A DNA stretch of 64,000 bases from Dichetophora obliterata (lineage: Eukaryota > Arthropoda > Insecta > Diptera > Sciomyzidae). The notes beneath the pieces were generated by a model that saw only the letters and a program-made list of their open reading frames with translations, made no database searches and was not told the DNA's origin. Below, piece after piece: positions 10,138 to 19,289 of this stretch (the first letter of the stretch is position 1; each line of letters opens with the position of its first letter). Location: assembly GCA_963920525.1 (NCBI GenBank), contig OY986440.1, positions 12,734,680 through 12,798,679 of the forward strand. The letters are read 5' to 3'. The position numbers and the translations under genes are program-made.

Positions 10138-12820
10138 ACTTTTGAAAAATCAAGTGACAAAGCACAAGACACGAATACATTTGTGCAATGTGTGCTTGCA
10201 GTTTTTTGAATCCAGCTACAAATTACAACGACACAAACAGGAATGTAACAGAATAGTTACAAAAGTTCCGGATATAGAAAATTGTAAGGTTGCATTTCAA
10301 AATTTTAAACATAAGTTAGACGTTCCTTTTGTAGTATATGCGGATTTTGAATGTTTTCTACCATCAGAAAACACTCAAAATTCAGGTTCAATAAGAACAG
10401 TTCAGAGCCACATTCCGTGCGCATATAGTTATTATATTAAGTGTAGTTTTAATAGTTCCTTAGATAAGTTTAGAATATATACAGGTGAAGATGCACCTAT
10501 TAATTTTATTAAAACCTTAGTTAGCGATGCTAAGGAAATTTATAATAATTATTTAAGTAAAATTAAACCAATGAACTTCCTCACACCATTAGAGTTAGAT
10601 ATTCAAAATAAAAACACTAACTGTCATATTTGCGAAAAAAGTTTTAAAGAGGATGAGTATAGAGTAGCAGATCATTGTCATTTAACTGGAAAATATCGCG
10701 GACCGGCACATATTGATTGCAATCTAAATTTTAAAATTGCTAAATTCATCCCAATATTTTTCCACAATATTTCTTCATATGATTGCCATTTATTTATTAA
10801 AGAACTTTCAACGGTTCCTGGTAGAATAAACGTAATACCACTAAATAAGGAAATATATGTCTCAGTTTCCAAACATATACATTTCGATGATGATGATGAT
10901 AGCGTTGAACTAAGGTTTTTAGATTCCTTTAGATTTATGGCTTCTAGTCTATCAAACTTAGTCAATAATTTATCAAACAGAGATTTTTATATTTTACGGT
11001 CTACGTTTAACGATGATGTCGAATTCAATCTCTTGAAGCAAAAAGGTATATTTCCTTATGATTATTTTGATTCAAAGGAACGTCTTCAAGAAGAATGTTT
11101 ACCTCCGAGGGAAAAGTTCTTTAATAAATTAACCAATGAAGAATGTAGTGTTGCCGACTATGAACATGCTCAAGAAGTATGGTCAACTTTTAATTGCACA
11201 ACACTACATGATTACTTAGAACTTTACCTTAAAACAGATGTTCTACTTCTTACTGATGTTTTCGAAAATTTTAGAAAAGTATGTAAATCAATTAACAATC
11301 TTGATCCTTGTCAATATTATACAGCTCCCGGACTATCTTGGGGAGCAATGTTAAAGTACACAAAAATTGAATTAGACCTACTAACAGACATTGACATGAT
11401 TAAATTCATTCAAAAAGGAATAAGGGGAGGTATTGTGCAATGTTCCAATAGACATGTTAAGGCAAATAATAAATATATGGATGACTTTGATGTTACAAAA
11501 CCCTCAAATTATCTCATGTATTTAGATGCCAATAATTTGTATGGTTGGGCAATGTCTCAATATTTGCCTGAAGGAAATTTTGAATGGGTTGATGATGTAT
11601 CAACATTTCAGTTAAATGAGCATGCTAATGATTCTTGTGAAGGATATATTTTAGAAGTGATTTAGAGATATCTTCTGCAATGCATGATATATATAATGAC
11701 TTACCGTTTTGTTCAGAAAATAAAAAAAGTCCGATCGGTAAACATCAAAAACTTATAATCGATTTGAATAATAAATCAAATTATATCATTCATTATGTTA
11801 ACTTACAACAATGTTTACAAAATGGAATAAAACTTAAAAAAATTCACAGAATTTTAAAATTTAAACAATCGCCATGGTTAAAAAAATATATTGATTTGAA
11901 TACTTTTCATAGAACGCAAGCTAAAAATGATTTTGAAAAGAACTTTTTCAAGTTATTAAATAATGCTGTTTATGGTAAAACCATGGAGAATGTAGATAAG
12001 AGGAAAGATGTTAAAATTGTTTGCGAGTGGGAAAATAGAGGAAAAAGATTGGGAGCTAGAAGCTTAATTGCTAAACCAAATTTTCATAGCTCTACAAGAT
12101 TTACCGAAAATATGGTAGCAATACAACTTAATAGAATACATACCCTATATGATAAACCAATTTATATAGGGTTTGTAGTTCTAGAACTCTCTAAATGGAA
12201 AATGTATGATTTTCACTATGATTACATGCTTCCAAAATTTAGAGAGAACTTAAGTTTATGCTATATGGATACTGACTCTTTCATCTATTCAATTAAGACT
12301 GAAGACTTCTATAATGACATTAAACCTGACATTCATTTAAAATTTGACACATCCGACTACAAACTCAACAATCCTTATGAGATAGAACGACAAAATAAAA
12401 AGGTATTAGGTCTCATGAAAGATGAAAATAATGGAAAAATAATGAGGGAATTCATTGGTTTGAGGGCAAAAATGTATTCTATTAGTGTTGAGGGCGATAA
12501 TGATATCAAAAAAGCTAAAGGAGTAAAAAAATCAGCTTTGATGTCCCTCAGTATTGATGATTATAGAAAATGTTTAGTTAATAAGAAAATTTATTATGAT
12601 AAAATGTAAACTTTTAGATCTAAGATTCATAAGATATATACACAAGAAATTGAAAAAATTGTATTAAGTTATTTTGATGACAAACGTTATATATTAGAAA
12701 ATGGTGTTAATACCCTTGCATGGGGACATCATAGATTATTAAACAAAAATGTATTAAAAGCTTGAAAACTTAAAAAATAAAAACAAAATAATTTTATGTT
12801 TTAAAGGAAATTTTTATTAT

Positions 12821-13246
12821 TTAAAATGTAATATCTTCAGAAAATATTTTTAATCGTCTAAAAGACAATTCGCAAAAAAATATTGTTGAATCAATTACAT
12901 AAAAATCGCTATCTATAGTTACAACTTCTACTTTAGTAACTATTTGTTTTTTAATTTGATCCATGAAAATAACTTTGGATTCTGATAGTATGCTTCTCGG
13001 AATGCCATTTGCATCGTCCATGGTCCTAACATTTTCCTCGCAGAGTTCGTCAATATTTGGTTGAAGCGCCAGAGTAAAGACATCTATGAATCGTGGATGC
13101 TCCCAAATGTATTTAAAATGGATGTAGTTCCCAAGATGACAGTCTGTCGTTGTCAACCAAAAAAAAGGTTCCGGGGTGGTGATGCGATAATTTTTTGGAT
13201 CACAGTAAAAGTGCTCATCGAATTCATCCATGTTGATATTTTCCAT
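12821..13246 (-). CDS. Polinton orphan protein, 141 aa
   Basis: An intact acidic protein from ATG to stop, starting MENINMDEFDEHFYC. It lies tail to tail with the polymerase gene (about 55 bases between the ends). No signal peptide or membrane segment. I recognise no domain; the C-terminal half reads as alternating hydrophobic beta-like strands (VTKVEVVTIDSDFYVI). A TATATAAAG sequence about 40 bases upstream of the ATG supports it as its own transcription unit. Function unknown; it may be a regulator or minor virion component, but that is a guess. Confidence 0.7.
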   Translation of the reverse strand: MENINMDEFDEHFYCDPKNYRITTPEPFFWLTTTDCHLGNYIHFKYIWEHPRFIDVFTLALQPNIDELCEENVRTMDDANGIPRSILSESKVIFMDQIKKQIVTKVEVVTIDSDFYVIDSTIFFCELSFRRLKIFSEDITF

Positions 13247-13284
13247 TTTTTAATTATGTGTAAACTGTGCTGTTTTTGGAGAAC

Positions 13285-13292
13285 TTTATATA
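13285..13292 (-). promoter_or_regulatory. Candidate TATA box of the 141-aa orphan gene
   Basis: On the minus strand this reads TATATAAA followed by G, about 40 bases before the ATG. Confidence 0.45.
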
Positions 13293-13327
13293 GCAAAAAG
13301 TTTTAATTAAACCCTTTGAGTGCTACT

Positions 13328-13430
13328 ATCAACAAAAAACCGCAGAAGGCAATTTGTTATTTTCCCAAGCATTGATGGGAAAATTTTATGCAACTGCTTA
13401 TCAAAAACCGCAGAAGACAATTTGTTATTT
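13328..13430 (-). repeat. Internal copies of the terminal-repeat unit
   Basis: Two CCGCAGAAGRCAATTTGTTATTT blocks in the same form as the right end of the element, lying between the orphan gene and the protease gene. They are diverged from the terminal copies. Confidence 0.8.
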
Positions 13431-13502
13431 AATAAAAATTCACTTGTGGAAACAGTTCTAAGATAAGTATTTTATTTTTTATATTATCAATAAGTGAACA
13501 TA

Positions 13503-13832
13503 CTATGTAATATTATATTTTTGAAATAAAAATTGTAAACATAATTGACCACAAATAACTGTGTTGTATTTTTGTTTTTGTTCATAGTTGTAATATATTG
13601 GCGTCTTTAAGTAATTGATGAGTTCTAATGGAGGTTGCAAGTTTCCAAAGCTATCAAAATATTCCTTATAGTTTTTATTTTTATAGTAAGCTACCCAATG
13701 AGTACCGGGTCCGTTAACATCATCCAAATTGAGAATACCACATTCTTGAGTATACGGTTTTGTCGGTAAAGAATCTCTCATAAAAATTCCTCTAAAATAT
13801 TTAAGAAATTTACAATATTTCATTAAATCCAC
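13503..13832 (-). CDS. Adenain-like cysteine protease (Polinton PRO)
   Basis: Polintons share with adenoviruses a cysteine protease that matures capsid proteins. The protein shows FRGIFMRDSLP, the catalytic histidine in GTHWVAYY, the aspartate in YFDSFG and the cysteine in CGQLCLQFL, in the right order and spacing. At about 109 aa it is short but within the range of this family. The start is uncertain: counted from GTG at 13,832, the first ATG is three codons in (13,823), and the frame stays open upstream into the end of the phospholipase-like gene. That leaves room for an overlapping or spliced start. Frame intact. Confidence 0.85.
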   Translation of the reverse strand: MDLMKYCKFLKYFRGIFMRDSLPTKPYTQECGILNLDDVNGPGTHWVAYYKNKNYKEYFDSFGNLQPPLELINYLKTPIYYNYEQKQKYNTVICGQLCLQFLFQKYNIT

Positions 13833-13861
13833 ATCGGTTAATGGTCTTTTAGGTAGCTTTC

Positions 13862-14722
13862 TTAAGAGTTTTTTGACTGAGGTCGTAAAAACAAACCATA
13901 TCCTTCTTTATAAGGTTTTAGAAATAGACCTTTACCCATAGCTATTGACTCCATATATCTATTGTGACGAGTAGCTTCAGCTAATTGTTCTTTTCCATTT
14001 TTTATATCATTTATAGCTTTTGCTACAGCTGATTCTCCAGAAGCTATACCTCCAAGAGCACCTAGTGCTGTTAAAATGGGTATTAGTGGTAAAACTCCAC
14101 CTATTTTTGGAACTGGGATTACTCGTGGTATATTAACTTGAGATTTTTTTCGTTTAAAACTTGACTGTACAGCTTTATGGGCTATTTTATAAGCATCACT
14201 GAATGAATTAGGTTTCTTTTTTATCAACATTTTTACACCCTTTTTAACTGCTAACGAAAAGAGTTTCTCTCGATTCACTTTAGGGTTTTTATACTTTTTG
14301 CGCTTGGTTTGCCTTCTTTTCGATTTACTTTTGTCCTTGTTTCTCTTAATGCCCATTCCAAATTTAACTTTTGTTTTCATTGCATTTGTTACGAACCAAG
14401 CGTACGCACGTTCTTTCAAATCGCTATCTTTGGATGTAACTCTTTGCCAAGCTTTCTCAGATAAAATATTATCAGCCTGATGCCGTGTGTTTATATCTTT
14501 TGATTGTGAATATGCAATATCATGCTCCTTACAAGCCGCATCCAATGGATTAATACCCTTATCACCTCTTTCTAAACGTTTTTGAAGTTTTGTTCCTGGT
14601 CCACAAAATTGATATCCCGGCAAATGAAGTTCAACTGGCAATGAATTTATTAAGTTGTTTATGAAACCATATCCTCTTTTCAACTGTTGCCGATGTGTAT
14701 TATCTTTGTATATTATACCCAT
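13862..14722 (-). CDS. Phospholipase A2-like / hydrophobic-segment virion protein (286 aa)
   Basis: Near residues 30-100 is a phospholipase A2-like domain: calcium-loop-type YQFCGPGT, then DAACKEHDIAYSQ with the catalytic His-Asp pair, and a conserved DINTRHQAD helix. A strongly basic, nuclear-localisation-like stretch of Lys/Arg follows (around 125-150). Near residues 205-235 is a hydrophobic Gly/Ala-rich helix (LPLIPILTALGALGG), then RHNRYMESIAMGKGL and a GYGLFLRP tail. In the family such proteins are thought to help cross a membrane on entry; that role is inferred here. ATG at 14,722 was preferred to an in-frame TTG two codons upstream. It is transcribed away from the ATPase and precedes the protease on the same strand. 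Confidence 0.85.
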   Translation of the reverse strand: MGIIYKDNTHRQQLKRGYGFINNLINSLPVELHLPGYQFCGPGTKLQKRLERGDKGINPLDAACKEHDIAYSQSKDINTRHQADNILSEKAWQRVTSKDSDLKERAYAWFVTNAMKTKVKFGMGIKRNKDKSKSKRRQTKRKKYKNPKVNREKLFSLAVKKGVKMLIKKKPNSFSDAYKIAHKAVQSSFKRKKSQVNIPRVIPVPKIGGVLPLIPILTALGALGGIASGESAVAKAINDIKNGKEQLAEATRHNRYMESIAMGKGLFLKPYKEGYGLFLRPQSKNS

Positions 14723-14821
14723 TTTCAAAATAAAATTAACAGTTGGTTGTGAGTATAAAAAGGGAATGATGATTATAGTTATATATGATTGATTTATATT
14801 CCATTTAATATAGTATTCAAA
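14723..14821. promoter_or_regulatory. Divergent promoter between phospholipase-like and ATPase genes
   Basis: A 99-base gap separates two start codons that point away from each other. On the plus strand TATAAAAAGGG (14,754 on) lies about 60 bases before the ATPase ATG; on the minus strand a TATATAAC sequence lies about 55 bases before the other ATG. Confidence 0.45.
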
Positions 14822-15514
14822 ATGAGGTTAATTAAACAACGTATTCAGCTTAATGTTCATAATGCTGACTTATTTAATGATAGCGATAAAATAAGCAAAA
14901 TTGTTCACAGTCCTCTTTTACCTAATTCAATACGTGCATTATTTGTTGGACCATCAAATTGTGGTAAAACTAACGCCATGATTAGTCTTATTGTGGATCC
15001 AAATGGCTTAAAGTTTAAAAACATATACATATATTCAAAATCTTTATATCAACCAAAATACGAATATTTGAAGAAACTCATTGTGCCAATAAAAGGAATA
15101 AATCTCTATACTTTCTCAGAAAATGAAGATGTTATAAGTCCAGATAAAGCTAAACCAAATTCAATTTTCATTTTTGATGATGTTATTTGTGACAAACAAA
15201 GCACTATACGAAAATATTTTTGTATGGGTCGTCATAAACAAATTGATTGTTTTTATTTGTGTCAAACCTATACAAAAATTCCTAAGCATTTAATACGTGA
15301 TAATGCAAACATGATTATTATATTCAAACAAGATGAAATGAATTTAAAACATATTTTCAATGATCATGTTATTGGAGACATGGATTTCAGAATGTTTATA
15401 AAGATTTGCAATGAATGTTGGAAAGAAAAGTATGGTTTTGTTGTGATAAATAAAGATGATACTATAAACAAGGGTCGGTATCGAAAAGGTTTTGATAATT
15501 TCATACATATATAA
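14822..15514 (+). CDS. Packaging ATPase (FtsK/HerA superfamily, A32-like)
   Basis: This ATPase is thought to pump the genome into the capsid. Walker A is GPSNCGKT (residues about 43-50), Walker B is SIFIFDDVI (about 117-125), and a conserved glutamine-containing sensor follows (YLCQTY). Length, 230 aa from the ATG, is normal for the family. A TTG-started frame begins 11 codons upstream, but the ATG matches the usual position. The stop codon lies inside a TATATAAAAA string that may serve as TATA element of the next gene. No break seen. Confidence 0.93.
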   Translation: MRLIKQRIQLNVHNADLFNDSDKISKIVHSPLLPNSIRALFVGPSNCGKTNAMISLIVDPNGLKFKNIYIYSKSLYQPKYEYLKKLIVPIKGINLYTFSENEDVISPDKAKPNSIFIFDDVICDKQSTIRKYFCMGRHKQIDCFYLCQTYTKIPKHLIRDNANMIIIFKQDEMNLKHIFNDHVIGDMDFRMFIKICNECWKEKYGFVVINKDDTINKGRYRKGFDNFIHI

Positions 15515-15540
15515 AAATCACATCACCACCTGTTACACCT

Positions 15541-15604
15541 CAGATCAGTATCAGATATATACCAGATCAGTATCAGATATAAACCAGATAAGTATCAGAT
15601 TTTA
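15541..15604 (+). repeat. Three 22-bp direct repeats (CAGATCAGTATCAGATAT)
   Basis: Units starting at 15,541, 15,563 and 15,585, the last slightly diverged, fill most of the gap between the ATPase and the next gene. Each holds two ATCAG words. Confidence 0.85.
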
Positions 15605-15957
15605 GAAAGCTCACAGAAACAATAATCATGAAAAATACAAGCCTTAATGTTTTAACAAACCTTGCTAACACTCGGAAAATCTTAAAAGAAAAATTGAAGG
15701 AAATAAAATTAGGTTAAATAGATCGAGTTAAATTGCTTGAAAATACATTTCAACCCATTTCAAAGCCATTGAATGAAATAATTGGAAAGCTTAATAAAGA
15801 TGAACACAATGAATATAACAATGAAAACAAACGCACTAACGATCTTGCTAAAAAGAAAAAAGAAAATATTGAAGAAATGTTTTGGGATGATATTGATGAT
15901 GGTATGCCACAAAAATCTACTCAAAATGTGAACTTAAATGTTGATCCACAATATCTA

Positions 15958-17244
15958 TTGGGGGTTGGAATTAATTTTAAAGGTTTTTTTTCGGTTTTTG
16001 AGCATTTATTTAGAAACAACGGTACAATGTATATTATTCAAAGTATTGTCCATCGTTAGCTACAACATTTTCCCATCTTTCTGGCAGCATATGGATTCCG
16101 CGCCGGAAGAACGATTCGTCTTTTGAGGCAATCCACGAATCGACCCATTTTTTGGTATCCTCGTAAGAAGTGAAGCGCTGCTCAGCCAAGCCATGCGTCA
16201 TCGATCTGAATAGGTAGTAGTCGGAAGGGGCTATGTCTGGGCTATAAGGCGGGTGGGGTAGCACATCCCAATTCAGCGCCTCCAACGTTTCCTTGACGGT
16301 TCTTGCAACATGTGGCCGTGCGTTGTCATGTTGAAAAACCACTTTGTCGTGTCTTTTGGCATATTCCGGCCGTTTAACCTTTAATGCTCGGCTCAATTGC
16401 ATCAATTGTTGTTGGTAGCGTTCCCCAGTGATGGTTTCGTTAGGTTTTAGCAGCTCATAGTACACGACACCCTTCTGATCCCACCAAATACACAGCATAA
16501 GCTTGGCGCCATGAATATTCGGCTTGGCCCTCGATGTTGATGCATGGCCGGGTGGTTCCCACGATTTTTTTCGCTTAGAATTATCGTAATGGATCCACTT
16601 TTCATCGCCAGTGACAATACGATGCAAAAAACTCTTCCTTTTATGCCGTTGAAGCAGTTGTTCGCACATGCAAAATCGCCGTTCAACGTCTCTCGGCTTC
16701 AACTGGTACGGCACCCAATTTCCTTGCTTTTGAATCATTCCCATGGCCTTCAAGCGTTTGCCGACCGTTGATAAGTCGACTCACAATGATTCTGAGAATT
16801 CTTGAAGGGTTTGACACGGGTCTTCATCGAGCAAAGCCTCCAATTCCTCATCTTCAAACTTTTTCGGCTGGCCCGGACGCTCTTTGTCTTCCGTATCAAA
16901 ATCACCACTTTTAAACCGACGGAACCAGTACTCACAAGTAAAAATCGATGGAGCATAGTCCCCGTAAGCCTCAGTAAGCGTGCGTTGTGCTTCAACCGCT
17001 TTTTTCTTCAAATGGAAGCACAAAAGTAAACCTTCCCGCAAATTGCGTTTTGTTGGAACGAAAGTCGACATGTTCACAGAGAAAAAAATATATGTTGTTT
17101 ACACTTCAGTGGAATGACACATACTGAAAAATGAAGCTTACACAATGTGCTTTGAAATGAATATAGTCACAGGTGTGCTCGATGCGATCTATTGATAGTT
17201 ACGCCATCTCTTAGAAAACCTTTAAAACTAATTCCAACCCCCAA
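15958..17244 (-). mobile_element. mariner transposon, 1,287 bp, inside the Polinton
   Basis: Terminal inverted repeats TTGGGGGTTGGAATTA and the complement at the other end, flanked on both sides by TA (15,956-15,957 and 17,245-17,246), the mariner target duplication. Length is the classic mariner size and nearly all of it is transposase. It sits in the Polinton gene after codon 110. Confidence 0.95.
16034..17071 (-). pseudogene. mariner transposase with one nonsense codon
   Basis: The frame covers 345 codons, the full length of mariner transposases. The N-terminal helix-turn-helix region is present (YWFRRFKSGDFDTEDKERPG). The DD34D catalytic aspartates lie in VTGDEKWIHY, VVFQHDNARPH and SPDIAPSDYY. 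A single in-frame TGA at 16,781-16,783, in the place where a glycine codon is expected between the two domains, is the only defect I see. ATG at 17,071 was chosen over an upstream GTG. The copy looks recently inactivated. Confidence 0.93.
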
Positions 17245-18741
17245 TAACAACACTTGACACAGCAATGAATGATAAAACAATTTTAAAAAAGCGTAGTTTA
17301 TTGAACAAAAATAAACTAAGACATAACAAACCATATCAGCATACAAGCAAGATAAAACCCAACATTGAAAATGAATTAGCAAAGTCTTTAAAACATTATC
17401 AACGTTCATACACCAAACACCCCAACATTCAAACAGTAGAATTTGATAAAGACTTAAAAAATGATAATGGATATGCTGATGCAAAAAACAAAGGCTATGC
17501 TAATTATAATGTAAGGTCAGAATCTGATTTTGATAATGAAAATATACTAAATAATGATGTTGAATACAAAAACAAAATAAATTATAATACAGAATCTGAA
17601 TCTGACTTTGAAAATGAAACAAAAGAAAGGGTTAAAAAACAAATTATTATAAAACGAAAAAACAAAGGGTTGCAACAAAATTTTAAACAGCGATTAAGAG
17701 ATCTTCACAATAAGAACAAACATTCATTGCAACAAGAGAAATATGCTAACAAAATATCCAAGTTGAATACAAACGTCAAAATTCATGATATTGGTAATGA
17801 TTTAGTCCCTGTAAGATATGAAAAAAATTATATCGATAGCACGAACAAAGAAGAAAAAACGAATAAGAAATTAAAAATAAAGAAACATTTAAAATTTAAA
17901 AAACAATTAAAAAATAAAATTAAAAAAATTTATCATCCCATTATATCAAACGAAATTCTCAATTCTCAAAATAAAACCAATAACAAAATCAATAATAATA
18001 ATAATGAGGAAACTCACAATTTGATAGAAAATTAAGTACAAAATGAAAACAGAGTAAGAAGAGATATTGAAAATGATCGAGAACTATGGACAAGACATAA
18101 ACATTTTAAACGTAAGGCTAATGATCAGTTAAACACAGATTATAAACACCTTAAACAATTAGAAAATAATCGAGATAAGCACAATTCTCTACAACAAAAC
18201 ATTCAAATACTTAAAGATAGTAAAAAATTGGATAAAGTATATGGATTTAATATAGATTCATTGGGTAGATGGAGATATGGGAAAGAACTTTTAAAAATTC
18301 CTAATGAAAATAAAATTTCTGTTGGAAAATATAAATGGCAGATGACACCTGGTCTATTTGAATTAGTTTTTCATGCAAATCCCCTTCATTTCACTAAACG
18401 GGATTTACAAAATTATAAAGATATTTTATTATCTACAAATGCTCATAGACGTAATTATAATTCAAACAATCAAATTAAAGGAACAAAATCTTATAAATAT
18501 CAACGTATAATAAGGAAAATATTCAATTTACCAAGCGCATTGATACGTGGACAAGGTCTTAAAGTTTTAAAGTTCATTAACAATAAATCGAACTATGAGT
18601 ATTGGGATGATCCCAATGAATTAGTTGAAAGATTACGATTACTTATATCATCATCAACTGCTGGACATAATAACCATAATAACGAAATAATATCTATCAT
18701 TGAAGAGTTGAAAGAAGCTAATATAATTATATAGCTAAAAA

Positions 18742-19281
18742 ATGTATTCAAATATTGATAAGTTTGGTCATTCTTCATTATCGAAAGATAACAATAGTAG
18801 AGTAAATATCAAAACAATTTTACGAAATACTATTGGTTGGAATGTAGACGAAAATAAAAACCTAAATTTACATATGAAAAGAGTTATCAACTTAGGATTA
18901 CCCAATGATGATAATGACGCCATTTCTCGTATATTTTTTTTCGAGAATTTAAATAAGGTAACAAACATCTATGAAAAGAAAATGGTAGATATAAATACGG
19001 CCATGGAGAATCTAAACAGTATAACAAATAGGTTAGAAAATAAAACAAGGGATTTGAATGTTGCACTGAATGATAACATTAAAAATGATATAGATTTAAT
19101 TGAGTCAGCAATTGATAATCGAATAAAATCTGTATATAAGGAAAGCTTTGAAGAAGTTAATGATTATTTAAAGACTATTGAAGACTTCTTGTTTAAATAT
19201 GTAGTCGGAAAAAATCAGACTAATGCAGATGATGTTAAAAAATTGAAAATAAAATATCCAAAAATAAAAGGATTGCAATAA
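18742..19281 (+). CDS. Fibre-like Polinton protein (179 aa)
   Basis: Begins seven bases after the previous stop. The middle holds MKRVINLGLPNDDNDAI, which fits the motif (asparagine-leucine-glycine-x-proline ... aspartate-alanine) seen at the base of trimeric viral and phage fibres. The rest, residues 80-150, is a long heptad-like helix (VTNIYEKKMVDINTAMENLN and on) likely to form a coiled coil. No membrane segment. I infer a host-facing fibre or capsid-vertex protein; family membership beyond that is not certain. Intact. Confidence 0.65.
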   Translation: MYSNIDKFGHSSLSKDNNSRVNIKTILRNTIGWNVDENKNLNLHMKRVINLGLPNDDNDAISRIFFFENLNKVTNIYEKKMVDINTAMENLNSITNRLENKTRDLNVALNDNIKNDIDLIESAIDNRIKSVYKESFEEVNDYLKTIEDFLFKYVVGKNQTNADDVKKLKIKYPKIKGLQ

Positions 19282-19289
19282 CGAGATAT

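Larger units (their letters stand above)
8650..12765 (+). pseudogene. Broken Polinton DNA polymerase B with N-terminal zinc fingers
   Basis: This is the replicative, protein-primed family B polymerase. From the ATG come two C2H2 fingers (CDKC...H....H and CDIC...H....H), an exact repeat of that module, and a third finger-like segment (YCSACKK...HIRTNAH). Next is the typical Polinton polymerase N-terminus (WSLIRILHLEININ, GSEYIRLPKNI), a 67-bp intron, a CxxC/H knuckle (CNVCLQFF), exonuclease motif YADFEC, an HNH-like CHIC...DHCHLTGKYRG segment, exonuclease motifs near HNISSYDCHLF and YLKTDVLLLTD, then polymerase motifs A (YLDANNLYGWAM), B (KLLNNAVYG) and C (YMDTDSF). Breaks: in-frame TAA at 9,034, in-frame TAG at 9,241, loss of one base near 11,659, and in-frame TAA at 12,607 about 50 codons before the natural end. 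All catalytic motifs survive in the pieces, so decay is recent. Confidence 0.93.
15628..18734 (+). pseudogene. Large Polinton gene, broken by two stops and a mariner
   Basis: One open gene can be followed across three breaks, all in a single frame: TAA at 15,715, the mariner insertion after 15,957, and TAA at 18,033. Leaving out the mariner and one TA keeps the frame exactly, for about 606 codons. The N-terminal half is charged and low in complexity (acidic MFWDDIDDGM, then long Lys/Asn/Glu runs likely to form coiled coils). The C-terminal 170 residues form a compact domain (GRWRYGKELL, KYKWQMTPGLFELVFHANP, STNAHRR) that I know as widespread in Polintons, possibly the family called DUF8207. 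The precise role is unknown; its place among capsid and packaging genes suggests a structural or assembly part. Confidence 0.85.

Noticed and set aside
16447..17029. Open frames on both strands over the mariner transposase
   Set aside because: Alternative frames of the transposase; none carries mariner motifs.
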